The notes: generated from the letters alone by a model not told the origin. A stretch of DNA of 17,443 nt from Candidatus Iainarchaeum andersonii SCGC AAA011-E11 (GCA_000402355.1 AQRS01000034.1:1-17443), one strand, 5' to 3'; numbered from the stretch's first letter, positions 1-8,746 are shown. A program made the numbers and translations.

Positions 1-3000
1 TTACCGCAAATGCCCTGCCGATGGATTTCGAAACAGCTGCGGTTGGAAGGATACAGGGCGGTTCCTTGGATGACTTTGAGAAAGCGCTCGACGTCAAGGC
101 AATCGGCATAAACGGAGCAAACTACTACACCGACGCGTTTATAGGCACTGATTTCCTGCCGCTCGCAAACACCCAGGAATGGCAAACCAAGAACGTGCTC
201 AACGCAACGCACGGCCCGAACAACGTGAACACATACTCGTTCTTCTGGGGAACAAGCCTGCTCAAAACAAACAAGGTGCTCAAAAACAAGGCACTAATAA
301 TACAGGCAAAAGGCAAAATAGAAAACGGGAAACCCAAACTAGAAAAGGAAAACAAGCCAATCTCCGAACTTGGCCTGGATGAAGGCATAGAGGGCGGCAA
401 TCTGGTAATAAGCGACGTTGACTATTCAGGCGCATGGTTGCCCACAATGAGCCCAAAGGATTCGGTTGAAACACAGCTCGCGGGAAAAGCAGGCGCAGTA
501 ATAGCAACAAATGGGGCAAAAAACCCCGCACTCATAAAATCACTCGTATGCTCACTCGCATTAAGGGACGCTTCATTCGGAAAAAACAATTACTACAAAT
601 TTGAAACACTCGGAGACAGGCTCAGAAACGCCAAAAACAACCTCCGGGAATTCGGCTCAGGGGGAGCAGAATCCATTACAAGCGACCACCAGCTCTACGG
701 AGCGCCCTACCTCAAAGTAGAAGGCCCAAAAGTCGACGAGAAAAACCTAAGATGGGTCTGCGGAGAATTCGCAAACTACAACACTTACCCCTTCGCCGAC
801 CAATCACTTGGAGTGCAGGACGAAAACTCAGGCCCTGTTTACACGAAAACTGTTTCACTGGACTTCTCGCAATTTGCCCTGCAGGAAGACAACGGCTACG
901 AAATAATAGACGTGAACGGCGCGCTGCAGGAACTCTCAATAGGAAAGCAGGTTTTGCCCTACGCAATCTCCGAACTTGAATTCCCGCTAGGAACAATAAT
1001 AAAAAGCGCCGAACTCGTTTCAAAAGGAAACCCGCTCGATTTCACCGCAAACGTGCCCTCATGGAACGGCGAAGAAACAGCGAAAAAGAACTGCGAACAA
1101 AACGCCCCAGATGCCAACGTGGAATTCTCGCAGCTCTACACCGAGGATAAGGAAATAATTGTTGCAAAAATAAATCCTGTTGAAATGCTCAACTGCGCAA
1201 ACAATTCCTACAGGATTTACAGGAACATAGAATTGAAAGTCGGGTACACGCCCTACTCACCCATACTAATAAGGGGCATTGAAACGCAGAGCGAGAAACT
1301 CCCGAATGAAATCGCGGACATTAATGTTATTATAGAAAACATTACCCCGGGAACCGTAAGCGGAACCCTGAGAATAACGGACGGGAACGAAACAATAACA
1401 GAAACCCCCATAACAATCAATGGCTCCGCGGAGCAGAAGCACGCGCTTGCAATCCAGATGCCGAAAAATGAGGGTTTCTATGATTATTTGGTCGAGTTCG
1501 CGCAGGGCAATGAAGTGAAGACACAAAGCAATTTCAAGGAAAAGGTCGACGAACTGAAAACGAGCCTGGAGTTCGAGGGCTCGAAAATATACTATAAAGA
1601 CCTCGGAGTGAGCGAAATAGAAAACGACTGGATTGTCGAAATAACCAGCCCGGGCAACAACAAATCCGTTTTGGTGAACAACGATGAAGGAAAAATCCAC
1701 ATGGGGGCGCAAACCATGGCATTCGCAGGTGGAGCGAACCAATCCTCAGTTGCCGAAGCGAGGATAACCCCAAAAGAGGGAAAAATCATTTACGACACTG
1801 CACTCGTTGGAGACATCACAATAAGCGGGGGCATGAATTTCACTTACGAATCCGCCGTTAGAAGGGACAATTTCCAGACATTGTATAGCGGCCCTAGAGT
1901 ATTCAAGGGCAATATCGGAGACATACTGTTCGACTTCCCCGGAACCCAAAACCTCGGCGCATTCCCATCGATAACCTACACGTTCCCCTCGGGGGTAAAT
2001 TACGGGGAAGCCGAACTGAGGCTCGTTACACTCGGGGTCTTGCCTCCGAACATTGACCAAAGCGACCCCGCGGTTGATTTTCCGCCCTCCTCAAACCCGT
2101 GGATAAACTCCGGCAGGTACTGCAGCCAGCATTATGGAACCAATTGCGACAACGCGTGGGGCTACTTCGCGTACGTGAACAACCAAAAAACGGAGGAACT
2201 CGGCACAATCAATGAATTCGTGAAAACTTTCCATGGAACAACGATCGCGCCACAGCCATTCGGATTCAACTTCACCGTACCGAGAAGCGAACTCGAAACA
2301 GGCTACAACACCATACAAGTGAAACTCGAATCACCGGGAAGCGGCGAAACACTTATAAGCACTTTCCGGGTTTACATAGAGCCCGAACAATGCACCGAAA
2401 GCGGCCTGGACAGGCGCGGCACATGCATGCAACAGAACAAGAGGTTCTCAATCAATGATTTGCCGCTCAAAATAGCCTTTGACAAGGCACAAACGGACGT
2501 TGATTACTACAGCAGCAGACAGAGCGGCCAGGTGAAAATAGGGGACGCCATTATACTGGATAGGCAGGATGAAAACACGATAATATGGAAAAAGGAATCA
2601 GATGAAGGGTGGAACAACCTAAATATCACCGGCTGGAACAAAGACAATTTGGGCACGGTTTTCAACATATACTCGCACACAGAATACAATTCCCCGAACC
2701 TTTTCACGGAAGCAAAGGCCAGGATTGACTTCATAGACGGGCCGACAGGGGCGCAGGGCCACAGCGCGACAATAGAATTCGGAAGCATAAGCGAAAGCGA
2801 GGAAACAACGGGAAACAGGAATGCCTCGAATGACACGCAAATCTATATAGACAGAATAGCAAAAGATTACGGCGAATCCGCAAGGGGCACGGCTTACTTC
2901 ACCGCAACTCTCGAAAATGCGGGCAAGGAAAGCATGAACACGCAATCCAAATACGTTCTCTTGGACGAAAACATGAACGTAATTGAAGACGGCTCGTTCT

Positions 3001-6000
3001 CAACCCAGCTCGGCGCAGGGGCGAACGCAAAGAAGCCCGTAACAATCAACGGCCCATTCGACCCGAAACAAAGCTACTCACTCCTGATTGAAACGAGCAA
3101 GCAGAACAGCTCTGAAATAATTTCCATGAACATACCCGGAAACAACGCGCCGCAGATAAGCGCGCCATCATACATAAAAGCGGATGCCTACGATTTGGTG
3201 AAGCTTGACTACGAAATAAGCGACGCGGATGGGGATAAGCTCGAAACAAGCGTTTCGGCGCCGTTTGAATCAAGCACGGAGTGGCAGACAAGCGAAAGCG
3301 ACATCGGAACACACACAATTACAATTACAGCTTCCGACGGGATAGAAACCGCGCAAAAGGAAATCACAATAGAAATCGGCGAACCCAAAATTGAGTGCTC
3401 CGTTGATTACGACTGCGGAAGCCTTGTCACGACAGAGCCAAGGGTTTGCGAGAACCATGTTTTGTACGCAAAAGAAACAAAGCCAATATGCCTGAATCCG
3501 GGAACTTACTACGCGTACTGCTCGACCCTTGACCAGAACACAGCCTATGGTTATTGTGATTTCAAGGAAACATTCAGCGACGAGCAGGGAAGGAAACTCC
3601 TGAAATTTGAAAACGCCGGAGAGCAAACCCTCAACATCGAGATTCCAAGAAAAGCAAGAATAGTGAACGCATTCCTGAAAGTCAAGGGAAGCGCGGAACA
3701 GCAAACGTGCTTCGACGCGGCGCAATCCTATGATGCCACGAACTCAACCGCAATAAAGCACAACTTCGCGAACGGAACAAACTTCATAGGCTTGCCGCTC
3801 GGGGACCAGATACTGGCAGCATCAAACGAAATAACTTCTAACCAACTCGAGAACTTCCCGCAAATAAACGCGCACCCCAGCACAACGGGAGTGATAAGCA
3901 GGATTGACGTTGTCGTTGCGGGCCCCGACACGGGACCGGCGGGATCGTTCATAGAAATAGTGGCTCCATGCGCGGCCGGAAGGGGAAGCGCGTCAACCCC
4001 GAACTTCAAAAGCGGGATAGATCGCAACATAAAGTGGATACAACTAGGCTTTAACCAGCCGACAGGCAACCCCAACATGAATTATTACTGCACATTCGAG
4101 GACGGGCCGCTCTCATTCCAGACAGGAAGTTTCCCAAGCTCATACACCCACGCCTATGGCTACTGGTCAGGGATAGGTGACCCCGGACAGCCGGCATACA
4201 GAATTTATGTAAACCAATTCCGGAGCGGAAAAGAGCTCTACTTGGGGGATGTTGCGGCGAACGTGAAAAGCGCGGGCTTTACCGCGAACGAAGACCTCTT
4301 CGGCCAGACCGTGAATTATTACTACACGCTTGACGGCACAAACTGGCTGCCCATTGCAAAGGGCGAAGCCAAGAACTTTTCAATCGCGGAAAGCGGCAAG
4401 GAATTCAACTGGAAAGCCGTGTTGAACACAAGCCACCCCGGAATCACGCCCAGAATATACTCCACGAACATCTGCGTGGACAACTGGGGCGCGCCGCAAA
4501 ACCCAACCGTATCCATAGGCGAAGCACAGGTTTGGGAGTTCGCGCAGCAGAGCTCGTTCAGCCAGGAAATAGACATCACGCAAGCCCTTAACGATTATCT
4601 CGGAACTCTTCCCGTGCAGGATGGGAACACCTTAGTGCCAATAACATTCAGGACCGCTTCCGGCGGAATAATGGAAATAGAATCAATAGGATACGAGTTT
4701 GACGTGCATAACAACGAGGCACCGCAGATAATGCAGATTGAGGAGCAGTTCGCGGTCTCAGGGGAGCCATTCACCTTCAATGTCGACGCGAACGACTTCG
4801 AGGGGGAAACAATAACATTCAGCGATGACTCCGAATTGTTCGACATCAACGCAGAAACAGGGGCAATAAGCTTCACTCCCACAAAAGCTATGGCGGGAAT
4901 CCACGAAATAACCATAACGGCCTCCGACGGCGAGCTCGAATCAAGCGAAACATTCACGCTCAACATACTGCACTTCAATGCGGCGCCCGTTCTGAGTGTC
5001 AGCATGGACAAAAATGTTTTCACTGAAGGCGAAACAATCACCATAGACTTTAACGCTTTTGACGCGGACGGCGACGCGCTGAATTACGGCATTGACAACA
5101 ACAACTTCGTTTTCGAGCAAGACGACAACAGGTTCACCTGGGTTACAAACCAAAACTCCGCAGGAGACTATAACGTCACCATTACGGCAAGCGACGGGAA
5201 TTTCAATGCAAGCAAATCGATAACCTTTAGGGTTCTGGAAGGCAACCGGGCACCCGTGATAAGCAGCGCGACCGCAACAACGCCAATAAATGAAGGGCAA
5301 ATAGCGCAAATAACGGTTAATGCATCCGACCCGGATAACGATAGCCTGCAGTACTCCATCAACAGCGCTTCCTTTGACCGCAACCAGAACATCTTCAGAT
5401 GGCAAACAAACTACACGTCGGCAGGAAACTACACCTTTACGGTAACGGCCTCAGACGGCAACCTTACGGCAAACAAGGATGTGAATCTGCAGGTGCTCAA
5501 CACAAACCGCGCGCCAACCATAAACAGTTTAGTGGAAAGCCAGCCAGGCGAAAGCCTTGAGGAAGGCGAGACACTCAAAATAACGGTGTTCGCAACAGAC
5601 CCCGACAATGACGCGCTCACTTACTCCATAAACAGCACCTTGTTTGACCAAAATAAAAACACGTTCACGTGGCAAACCGACAATAACTCAGCCGGAAATT
5701 ATGTGTTCACGGTAAGCGTTTCAGACGGAAACCTCTCCGCAAGCCAGGGCATAAACATAACAGTGCTGAATGCCAACAAGCCGCCCATAATCGAGTCGTT
5801 TTCCCCCGCTGAAACGGAATTAAACATGAAAGAAGGGGAATCACTGCAATTTGAAATAACCTTCTCCGACCCAGACGGGGATTCACTCTTGGTTGCGGAC
5901 TGCCACATTGTGCTGGGCCAACCCCAAATTGGAATCGGCCCGCTTTCAGGAGGCGGCTCCGGAGGCGGGGGAGGCAGCTGCAGCTCTCTCACACCGACAA

Positions 6001-8009
6001 ACGAAAATATCACGAGAACATCATTCACAACGGGTTATGGTGATGCAGGCGACCACAACATCATGCTCACAGTAAGCGACGGAAACCTTGCCGTGACACA
6101 AGCATGGCTAGTGCACGTTCAGAACACCAACAGGCCGCCGCAGATAACCTTGTACTCGCCGCAACAGAACCAAACCATAGCGGAGGGAAGTTCGCAGGAC
6201 TTCGGCGTTTCCGCCTCAGACCCGGACAACGATGAGCTTGTTTACATCTGGCGCATCAACGGGGCCGTTGTTGGAGATGGGAACTACTACTGGTTCAACA
6301 CAAATTATGGCTCCGCGGGAATTTACGACCTGAACATAGTTGTTTCGGACGGCGGACTCAACACGAGCCACGCATGGAAGGTCACGGTAACGGATGTGCC
6401 CATAGCGTGCAGCAGCAATGCGGACTGCGGAACACAATCAACAGGCAACCTGTACTGCTCCTCGCAAAGCGGGATAAGCCAGGACACCATCACACCGACC
6501 TGCCTCAATCCCGGAACGGAGCAGGCACAATGCCGGGACATTGAAGAGACACAGAACATCCAAACATGCTCCACGGGAACCACGTGCAGCAACGGAGCAT
6601 GCCTATCCATAGCCTGCTCGAATGATTCCGAATGCGACGACAGCAACCAGTTCACAATCGATTCCTGCTCCTCGCCCGGAACCCCTGAAAGCCTCTGCTC
6701 GAACCAAAACGCATTGAGGATGCGCCTGTCATTCGACTCGGATTATTCCGATGTTTCAGGCAACGGCCACAGCGCGGCATCTGTGAACGGGGCGCACATA
6801 GTGAACGACCAGCAAAAGGGCTTTGTTTTGAACCCGAACGGCGGGTATCTCCTTGTTTCGCCTTCAAGTTCGCTTGACTTCGGCACGAACAAGGACTTCA
6901 CCGTCACTCTCTGGGCAAAGAGCCCCGCCAACGACAGGCCCCAGTTTGTTTTCGCGAACGCGTATTATGACATAGGGCCGGGATATGGCCTGTACAGGGA
7001 CAGGTTCTTTTTGACCGATGGCGACACGAGGCACACTTCCCCGATATCGCCTCCACCAAACAACGCTTCCAGCGCATGGCTAGGCAACCTCGGCGGAACA
7101 TGGATGGACGGCAACTGGCACCACCTCGCGTACGCGGTTGAAAGGGGAAAACCGGACAGCAACTCGCTCACAATAACAACCTACATCGACGGAGACAAAA
7201 GAGTATTCCCGGTAACTTATCCAAATTCATGGACGGATTATGACGAGGACGATTACCTGATACGCGCAGGCTCAGCCTACAACATGATAATCGGCGCAGG
7301 ATACATGACATACCAATCAGGCGCCAACCCAACACCCGGAGGAAGCCTCAACGGAGCAATAGACGACTTCAGGATATACAAGGGAGCGCTGGCAAAAGAG
7401 GCAGTCAGGCAAGTAATGGAGGAATCCCCTTTATTGGCGCCGAACTTTTGCGGAGACAATGTATGTGGCCCAAATGAAACCCAGGCAAGTTGCCCGCAGG
7501 ACTGCGGACCTGCACCCCAAACAGCCATAATCAACCCCAGTTTTGAAAGCGGCACAACCGGATGGGCAACAGATGCCAGCAGCGGAGCCGACCCGGCGCC
7601 ATGCATAATCGGCACGGGAACCGCGGGAGCAGCCAACGGGCAGAACGCATTAAGCATCAACTGCTCATCAATATACAATGCGGATGCAAAAACATACCAA
7701 AATGTCACGGTCACGCCCGGCCAGGCTTACCATGTAAAGGCATACATCACGGCAAACTACAACCCCAACTGCGGCGGCGCAACACCAACACAGGTTTCAC
7801 TCGAACTCAGCGACAACGGGCAAGCGGCATACAACCAAACGCAATGCGGCGGCGCAACAAGCAAAACCATTCCGCCGAACGGGGCCGCGGATTATTTCAC
7901 GGTAAGCTGCACCCCCACATCAAGCTTCATGACCATAATCTACAGGGTCAAAACCAATCCCTCATGCTCCGGAAGCGGGACAATGGATGATGTTACGGTC
8001 TCGCAATAA
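1..8009 (+). CDS. Giant secreted multidomain surface protein, 5'-partial (C25-like fragment, Ig/cadherin-like array, LamG, CBM)
   Basis: The frame is open to the left edge and ends at TAA 8007-8009. The first in-window ATG (21) falls inside a domain, so the true start lies upstream; residue numbers here count from that ATG (2662 aa). Order seen: gingipain-like fragment (1-250), C25-propeptide-like segment (277-414), CARDB/Ig-like and unassigned beta-rich regions (415-1042), one Ig-like unit (1043-1121), Cys-rich module (1122-1185), beta-sandwich region ending in a NPTVSIG...WEF module (1186-1560), six more Ig-like units (1567-2126), Cys-rich modules (2130-2228), LamG (2231-2468), CGDNVC...CPQDCG motif (2477-2498), jelly roll (2501-2662). 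There is no C-terminal membrane segment, so it is released or anchored at the unseen N-terminus. Composition is rich in N, T, S and G with many N-glycosylation sequons. Codons favour A/C endings (ACA, AAC, ATA). Role: extracellular binding, possibly once proteolytic; the overall function is unknown. Confidence 0.93.
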   Translation, partial: TANALPMDFETAAVGRIQGGSLDDFEKALDVKAIGINGANYYTDAFIGTDFLPLANTQEWQTKNVLNATHGPNNVNTYSFFWGTSLLKTNKVLKNKALIIQAKGKIENGKPKLEKENKPISELGLDEGIEGGNLVISDVDYSGAWLPTMSPKDSVETQLAGKAGAVIATNGAKNPALIKSLVCSLALRDASFGKNNYYKFETLGDRLRNAKNNLREFGSGGAESITSDHQLYGAPYLKVEGPKVDEKNLRWVCGEFANYNTYPFADQSLGVQDENSGPVYTKTVSLDFSQFALQEDNGYEIIDVNGALQELSIGKQVLPYAISELEFPLGTIIKSAELVSKGNPLDFTANVPSWNGEETAKKNCEQNAPDANVEFSQLYTEDKEIIVAKINPVEMLNCANNSYRIYRNIELKVGYTPYSPILIRGIETQSEKLPNEIADINVIIENITPGTVSGTLRITDGNETITETPITINGSAEQKHALAIQMPKNEGFYDYLVEFAQGNEVKTQSNFKEKVDELKTSLEFEGSKIYYKDLGVSEIENDWIVEITSPGNNKSVLVNNDEGKIHMGAQTMAFAGGANQSSVAEARITPKEGKIIYDTALVGDITISGGMNFTYESAVRRDNFQTLYSGPRVFKGNIGDILFDFPGTQNLGAFPSITYTFPSGVNYGEAELRLVTLGVLPPNIDQSDPAVDFPPSSNPWINSGRYCSQHYGTNCDNAWGYFAYVNNQKTEELGTINEFVKTFHGTTIAPQPFGFNFTVPRSELETGYNTIQVKLESPGSGETLISTFRVYIEPEQCTESGLDRRGTCMQQNKRFSINDLPLKIAFDKAQTDVDYYSSRQSGQVKIGDAIILDRQDENTIIWKKESDEGWNNLNITGWNKDNLGTVFNIYSHTEYNSPNLFTEAKARIDFIDGPTGAQGHSATIEFGSISESEETTGNRNASNDTQIYIDRIAKDYGESARGTAYFTATLENAGKESMNTQSKYVLLDENMNVIEDGSFSTQLGAGANAKKPVTINGPFDPKQSYSLLIETSKQNSSEIISMNIPGNNAPQISAPSYIKADAYDLVKLDYEISDADGDKLETSVSAPFESSTEWQTSESDIGTHTITITASDGIETAQKEITIEIGEPKIECSVDYDCGSLVTTEPRVCENHVLYAKETKPICLNPGTYYAYCSTLDQNTAYGYCDFKETFSDEQGRKLLKFENAGEQTLNIEIPRKARIVNAFLKVKGSAEQQTCFDAAQSYDATNSTAIKHNFANGTNFIGLPLGDQILAASNEITSNQLENFPQINAHPSTTGVISRIDVVVAGPDTGPAGSFIEIVAPCAAGRGSASTPNFKSGIDRNIKWIQLGFNQPTGNPNMNYYCTFEDGPLSFQTGSFPSSYTHAYGYWSGIGDPGQPAYRIYVNQFRSGKELYLGDVAANVKSAGFTANEDLFGQTVNYYYTLDGTNWLPIAKGEAKNFSIAESGKEFNWKAVLNTSHPGITPRIYSTNICVDNWGAPQNPTVSIGEAQVWEFAQQSSFSQEIDITQALNDYLGTLPVQDGNTLVPITFRTASGGIMEIESIGYEFDVHNNEAPQIMQIEEQFAVSGEPFTFNVDANDFEGETITFSDDSELFDINAETGAISFTPTKAMAGIHEITITASDGELESSETFTLNILHFNAAPVLSVSMDKNVFTEGETITIDFNAFDADGDALNYGIDNNNFVFEQDDNRFTWVTNQNSAGDYNVTITASDGNFNASKSITFRVLEGNRAPVISSATATTPINEGQIAQITVNASDPDNDSLQYSINSASFDRNQNIFRWQTNYTSAGNYTFTVTASDGNLTANKDVNLQVLNTNRAPTINSLVESQPGESLEEGETLKITVFATDPDNDALTYSINSTLFDQNKNTFTWQTDNNSAGNYVFTVSVSDGNLSASQGINITVLNANKPPIIESFSPAETELNMKEGESLQFEITFSDPDGDSLLVADCHIVLGQPQIGIGPLSGGGSGGGGGSCSSLTPTNENITRTSFTTGYGDAGDHNIMLTVSDGNLAVTQAWLVHVQNTNRPPQITLYSPQQNQTIAEGSSQDFGVSASDPDNDELVYIWRINGAVVGDGNYYWFNTNYGSAGIYDLNIVVSDGGLNTSHAWKVTVTDVPIACSSNADCGTQSTGNLYCSSQSGISQDTITPTCLNPGTEQAQCRDIEETQNIQTCSTGTTCSNGACLSIACSNDSECDDSNQFTIDSCSSPGTPESLCSNQNALRMRLSFDSDYSDVSGNGHSAASVNGAHIVNDQQKGFVLNPNGGYLLVSPSSSLDFGTNKDFTVTLWAKSPANDRPQFVFANAYYDIGPGYGLYRDRFFLTDGDTRHTSPISPPPNNASSAWLGNLGGTWMDGNWHHLAYAVERGKPDSNSLTITTYIDGDKRVFPVTYPNSWTDYDEDDYLIRAGSAYNMIIGAGYMTYQSGANPTPGGSLNGAIDDFRIYKGALAKEAVRQVMEESPLLAPNFCGDNVCGPNETQASCPQDCGPAPQTAIINPSFESGTTGWATDASSGADPAPCIIGTGTAGAANGQNALSINCSSIYNADAKTYQNVTVTPGQAYHVKAYITANYNPNCGGATPTQVSLELSDNGQAAYNQTQCGGATSKTIPPNGAADYFTVSCTPTSSFMTIIYRVKTNPSCSGSGTMDDVTVSQ
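3..770 (+). other. Gingipain (peptidase C25)-like domain, C-terminal portion, possibly inactive
   Basis: Residues 1-250 show a pattern I recognise from C25 peptidases: an AVGR motif (residues 7-10), a THG triad with the likely general-base His64 (codon 210-212), an AGAVIATNG strand (residues 157-165), then LGDRLRNAKNN and QLYGAPYLKV, matching the family's LGeAlr.AK and lLGDPaLrl. The position expected to hold the catalytic Cys (family pattern aCysGa) reads DYSGA, with Tyr135 instead. If the alignment is right, this copy is catalytically dead or uses another residue. The domain assignment rests on motif recall, not a profile search. Alternatives are another caspase-fold domain or an unrelated alpha/beta domain. 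Confidence 0.5.
849..1262 (+). other. C25-propeptide-like segment lying after the C25-like fragment
   Basis: Residues 277-414 contain DNGYEIIDVNG, then GKQVLPYAISELEFPLGTII, then INPVEMLN...YRIYRNIELKVGY. This resembles the N-terminal propeptide of gingipain-family proteins: a G-x-P-xLP segment, an fPxGt-I turn, and a Pv.yn..y.iy..i.l.V.Y strand. In canonical proteins this comes before the catalytic domain; here it follows the C25-like fragment. It leads into a CARDB-like segment (ADINVIIENITPGTVSGTL onward) rather than a second catalytic domain. Confidence 0.45.
3147..3383 (+). other. Isolated cadherin/PKD-like Ig unit (unit 0)
   Basis: Residues 1043-1121 run from APQIS to EIGE, with the DADGDKL calcium-type turn and the ITITASDG strand seen in the later array. 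The unit stands apart from the six tandem copies, separated from them by a Cys-rich module and a beta-sandwich region. Confidence 0.75.
3384..3572 (+). other. Cys-rich module 1
   Basis: Residues 1122-1185 read ECSVDYDCG ... KPICLNPGTYYAYC ... YGYC. The same DCG and CLNPGT signature recurs at 6408-6704 in this protein, so it is a reused disulfide-rich spacer or binding module. Its ligand is unknown. Confidence 0.6.
4500..4716 (+). other. Beta-sandwich module with NPTVSIG / WEF / VPITF signature
   Basis: Residues 1494-1565 carry NPTVSIGEAQVWEF, then FSQEIDITQALNDYLG, then LVPITFRTASGGIMEIESI. I recognise this as a module found in archaeal surface proteins (N-P-x-L-x-I-G ... W-x-y/f ... v-D-l-t.aLn.yl ... 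vPl.f.s..G.l.i). It may be the C-terminal half of a larger beta-sandwich beginning near 3600. Function unknown, probably structural or binding. Confidence 0.4.
4719..6398 (+). repeat. Six tandem cadherin/PKD-like Ig domains
   Basis: Units start at 4719, 4983, 5250, 5511, 5781 and 6135, each about 87-90 aa. They share an A/P-P-x-I start, an EGE/EGQ strand, D-P-D-N-D-x-L calcium-type turns, an F.W.T/TN segment, SAGNY and V(T/S)ASDGNL, and each runs into the next through N-x-N-R/K. Unit 5 (5781-6134) is longer because of a glycine-rich loop. The copies differ in sequence, so the array is old. In cadherin and PKD families such arrays form stiff rods that hold binding domains away from the cell; here they connect the C25-like end to the LamG/CBM end. 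Confidence 0.88.
5901..5981 (+). other. Cys-bracketed poly-Gly loop inside Ig unit 5
   Basis: Cys1961 (codon 5901) and Cys1987 (codon 5979) flank a loop containing GPLSGGGSGGGGGS. The loop replaces the usual short turn after the DPDGDSL motif. A disulfide could close it into a flexible lobe. A similar poly-Gly tract follows a Cys in the downstream protease (9258-9299). Confidence 0.7.
6408..6704 (+). other. Cys-rich modules 2 and 3
   Basis: Residues 2130-2228 contain ACSSNADCG, TPTCLNPGTEQAQC and CSTGTTCSNGAC, then a shorter copy with ACSNDSECDD and SCSSPGTPESLC. They are paralogous to module 1 and sit between the Ig array and the LamG domain, probably as disulfide-locked spacers. Confidence 0.6.
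6711..7430 (+). other. LamG/concanavalin-like (Laminin_G_3 type) domain
   Basis: Residues 2231-2468 show LSFDSDYSDVSGNGHSA, then SPSSSLDFGTNKDFTVTLWAK, then DGNWHHLAYAVER, a TTYIDGDKRV strand and NGAIDDFRIYKGAL. This is the standard motif order of the LamG jelly roll. The family commonly binds sugars, glycoconjugates or protein ligands; the ligand cannot be read from the sequence. Confidence 0.9.
7449..7514 (+). other. CGDNVC...CPQDCG Cys motif
   Basis: Residues 2477-2498 contain CGDNVCGPNETQASCPQDCG, a short disulfide-rich motif with E and D side chains that I recognise as a common linker near the ends of archaeal and bacterial secreted proteins. It may bind calcium. Confidence 0.6.
7521..8006 (+). 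other. C-terminal CBM4/9-like jelly roll
   Basis: Residues 2501-2662 open with the NPSFESGTTGW signature of CBM_4_9-like domains and continue with QNVTVTPGQAYHVKAYI, closing on GTMDDVTVSQ just before the stop. Several Cys are present and probably paired. It probably binds carbohydrate, so the protein ends in two likely glycan-binding domains. Confidence 0.7.
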
Positions 8010-8033
8010 CGGCTAAGAAAGTCAACAGCTAAG

Positions 8034-8052
8034 CGAACCAATATATACGTAT
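8034..8052 (+). promoter_or_regulatory. Candidate archaeal promoter for vapBC (TATA box with possible operator)
   Basis: An AT-rich box (ATATATA, 8041-8047) follows a purine-containing CGAACCA stretch that could act as a BRE. Initiation about 25 bases downstream would fall near 8070, leaving roughly a 10-base leader before ATG 8080; no clear Shine-Dalgarno site is present there. The perfect 8-bp palindrome ATACGTAT (8045-8052) overlaps the box and could be an antitoxin operator, but a palindrome this short may be chance. Confidence 0.45.
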
Positions 8053-8079
8053 GTTGAGTACAATATAAGTAGATTGCAT

Positions 8080-8331
8080 ATGGGCAACATCACTATAGCG
8101 CTGGAAAACAAGGATGAAAAAAAGCTAAGAAGGATTGCAAGGCAGAGGTTCGGCGGAGGCAAGGGCTCAATGGCGAAAACGGTCAAGGCAGGGCTCGAAA
8201 AGCTCGAGAATGAGGACAGGCGCGACGAAGCCAGGAAAAGGCTCATAGCAGGCATGAAAAAAGGGTACAACCTGGGCGGCATAACATATAGGCACAGGTC
8301 TGAGCTTTATGACAGAAAAATATTTGGTTGA
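8080..8331 (+). CDS. vapB: VapB-type ribbon-helix-helix antitoxin
   Basis: 83 aa from ATG 8080; a TTG two codons earlier (8074) is a poorer start. A short N-terminal strand (NITIAL, residues 3-8) is followed by a Lys/Arg-rich helix (about 9-24), an RFGGGKGSMAK turn and a second helix, as in archaeal ribbon-helix-helix antitoxins. The C-terminal 20 or so residues (YRHRSELYDRKIFG) resemble the segment by which VapB proteins wrap around and inhibit their toxin. The gene overlaps the next one by 23 bases, the usual sign of a co-translated toxin-antitoxin pair. Expected role: binds and neutralises the VapC RNase and, with it, represses its own promoter. The family assignment is from pattern; the exact antitoxin subfamily is not certain. 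Confidence 0.8.
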   Translation: MGNITIALENKDEKKLRRIARQRFGGGKGSMAKTVKAGLEKLENEDRRDEARKRLIAGMKKGYNLGGITYRHRSELYDRKIFG

Positions 8332-8746
8332 CTCAAACATACTCATTTACGCGATGGATTATTCAGAAGCAGAAAAGCACGAAAAGGCCGTCGCGTTCAT
8401 GGAAAAAGCCGCCTTCGACCAGCAGGCCTGCCTCAGCACCCAGAATCTCGTGGAATTCTATTCAAACATCACCAACCCCAAAAAAGGCAGGGCACTCGGC
8501 ACTGAAATTTCGAAACAGAAGCTATCCGAACTGGCAGCGGCATTCCGCATTTTGCCTTATGGCACGCGAACAATAGTGGAGGCGGCGGAAATAAACGCGG
8601 CTCACAGGGCGCACTTCTGGGACGCGCTCCTCGCCGCAACAATGCTGGAAAACGGAGTGAAAACAATTTACACGGAAAACGTTTCCGACTTCAAAAAAAT
8701 ACCAGGAATAAAGGCATTAAACCCACTCAGGGGAGTCTACGAGTGA
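8309..8746 (+). CDS. vapC: VapC-type PIN-domain toxin (ribonuclease)
   Basis: 145 aa, the normal length for VapC. The PIN acidic residues are visible: Asp8 in VDSNILIY, Glu49 in LVEFYS, Asp105 in FWDALLAA, and Glu123/Asp127 in YTENVSDF. Together they would bind Mg2+ or Mn2+ for endoribonuclease activity, in known members usually against tRNA or rRNA. ATG 8309 is the natural start because VDSN must sit at the N-terminus; AGG at 8296-8298 could act as a weak ribosome site inside the antitoxin gene. All key acids are present, so it is likely active. The target RNA cannot be predicted. Codon use resembles that of the upstream giant gene. Confidence 0.93.
   Translation: MTEKYLVDSNILIYAMDYSEAEKHEKAVAFMEKAAFDQQACLSTQNLVEFYSNITNPKKGRALGTEISKQKLSELAAAFRILPYGTRTIVEAAEINAAHRAHFWDALLAATMLENGVKTIYTENVSDFKKIPGIKALNPLRGVYE

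Noticed and set aside
1266..1742. 158-codon reverse-strand frame (and similar reverse frames at 3270-3725, 7277-7714 and 9659-10102)
   Set aside because: They lie opposite well-supported coding sequence, show no recognisable motifs, and exist because the codon bias of the + strand lacks reverse stops.
7562..7990. 142-codon forward frame inside the C-terminal CBM
   Set aside because: It is out of frame with the clear NPSFESG...GW jelly roll, has abnormal composition (rich in R, H, Q and N), and no start context.
8074..8082. TTG start for the antitoxin two codons upstream
   Set aside because: ATG 8080 is a stronger start, and the extra Met-His adds nothing to the fold.
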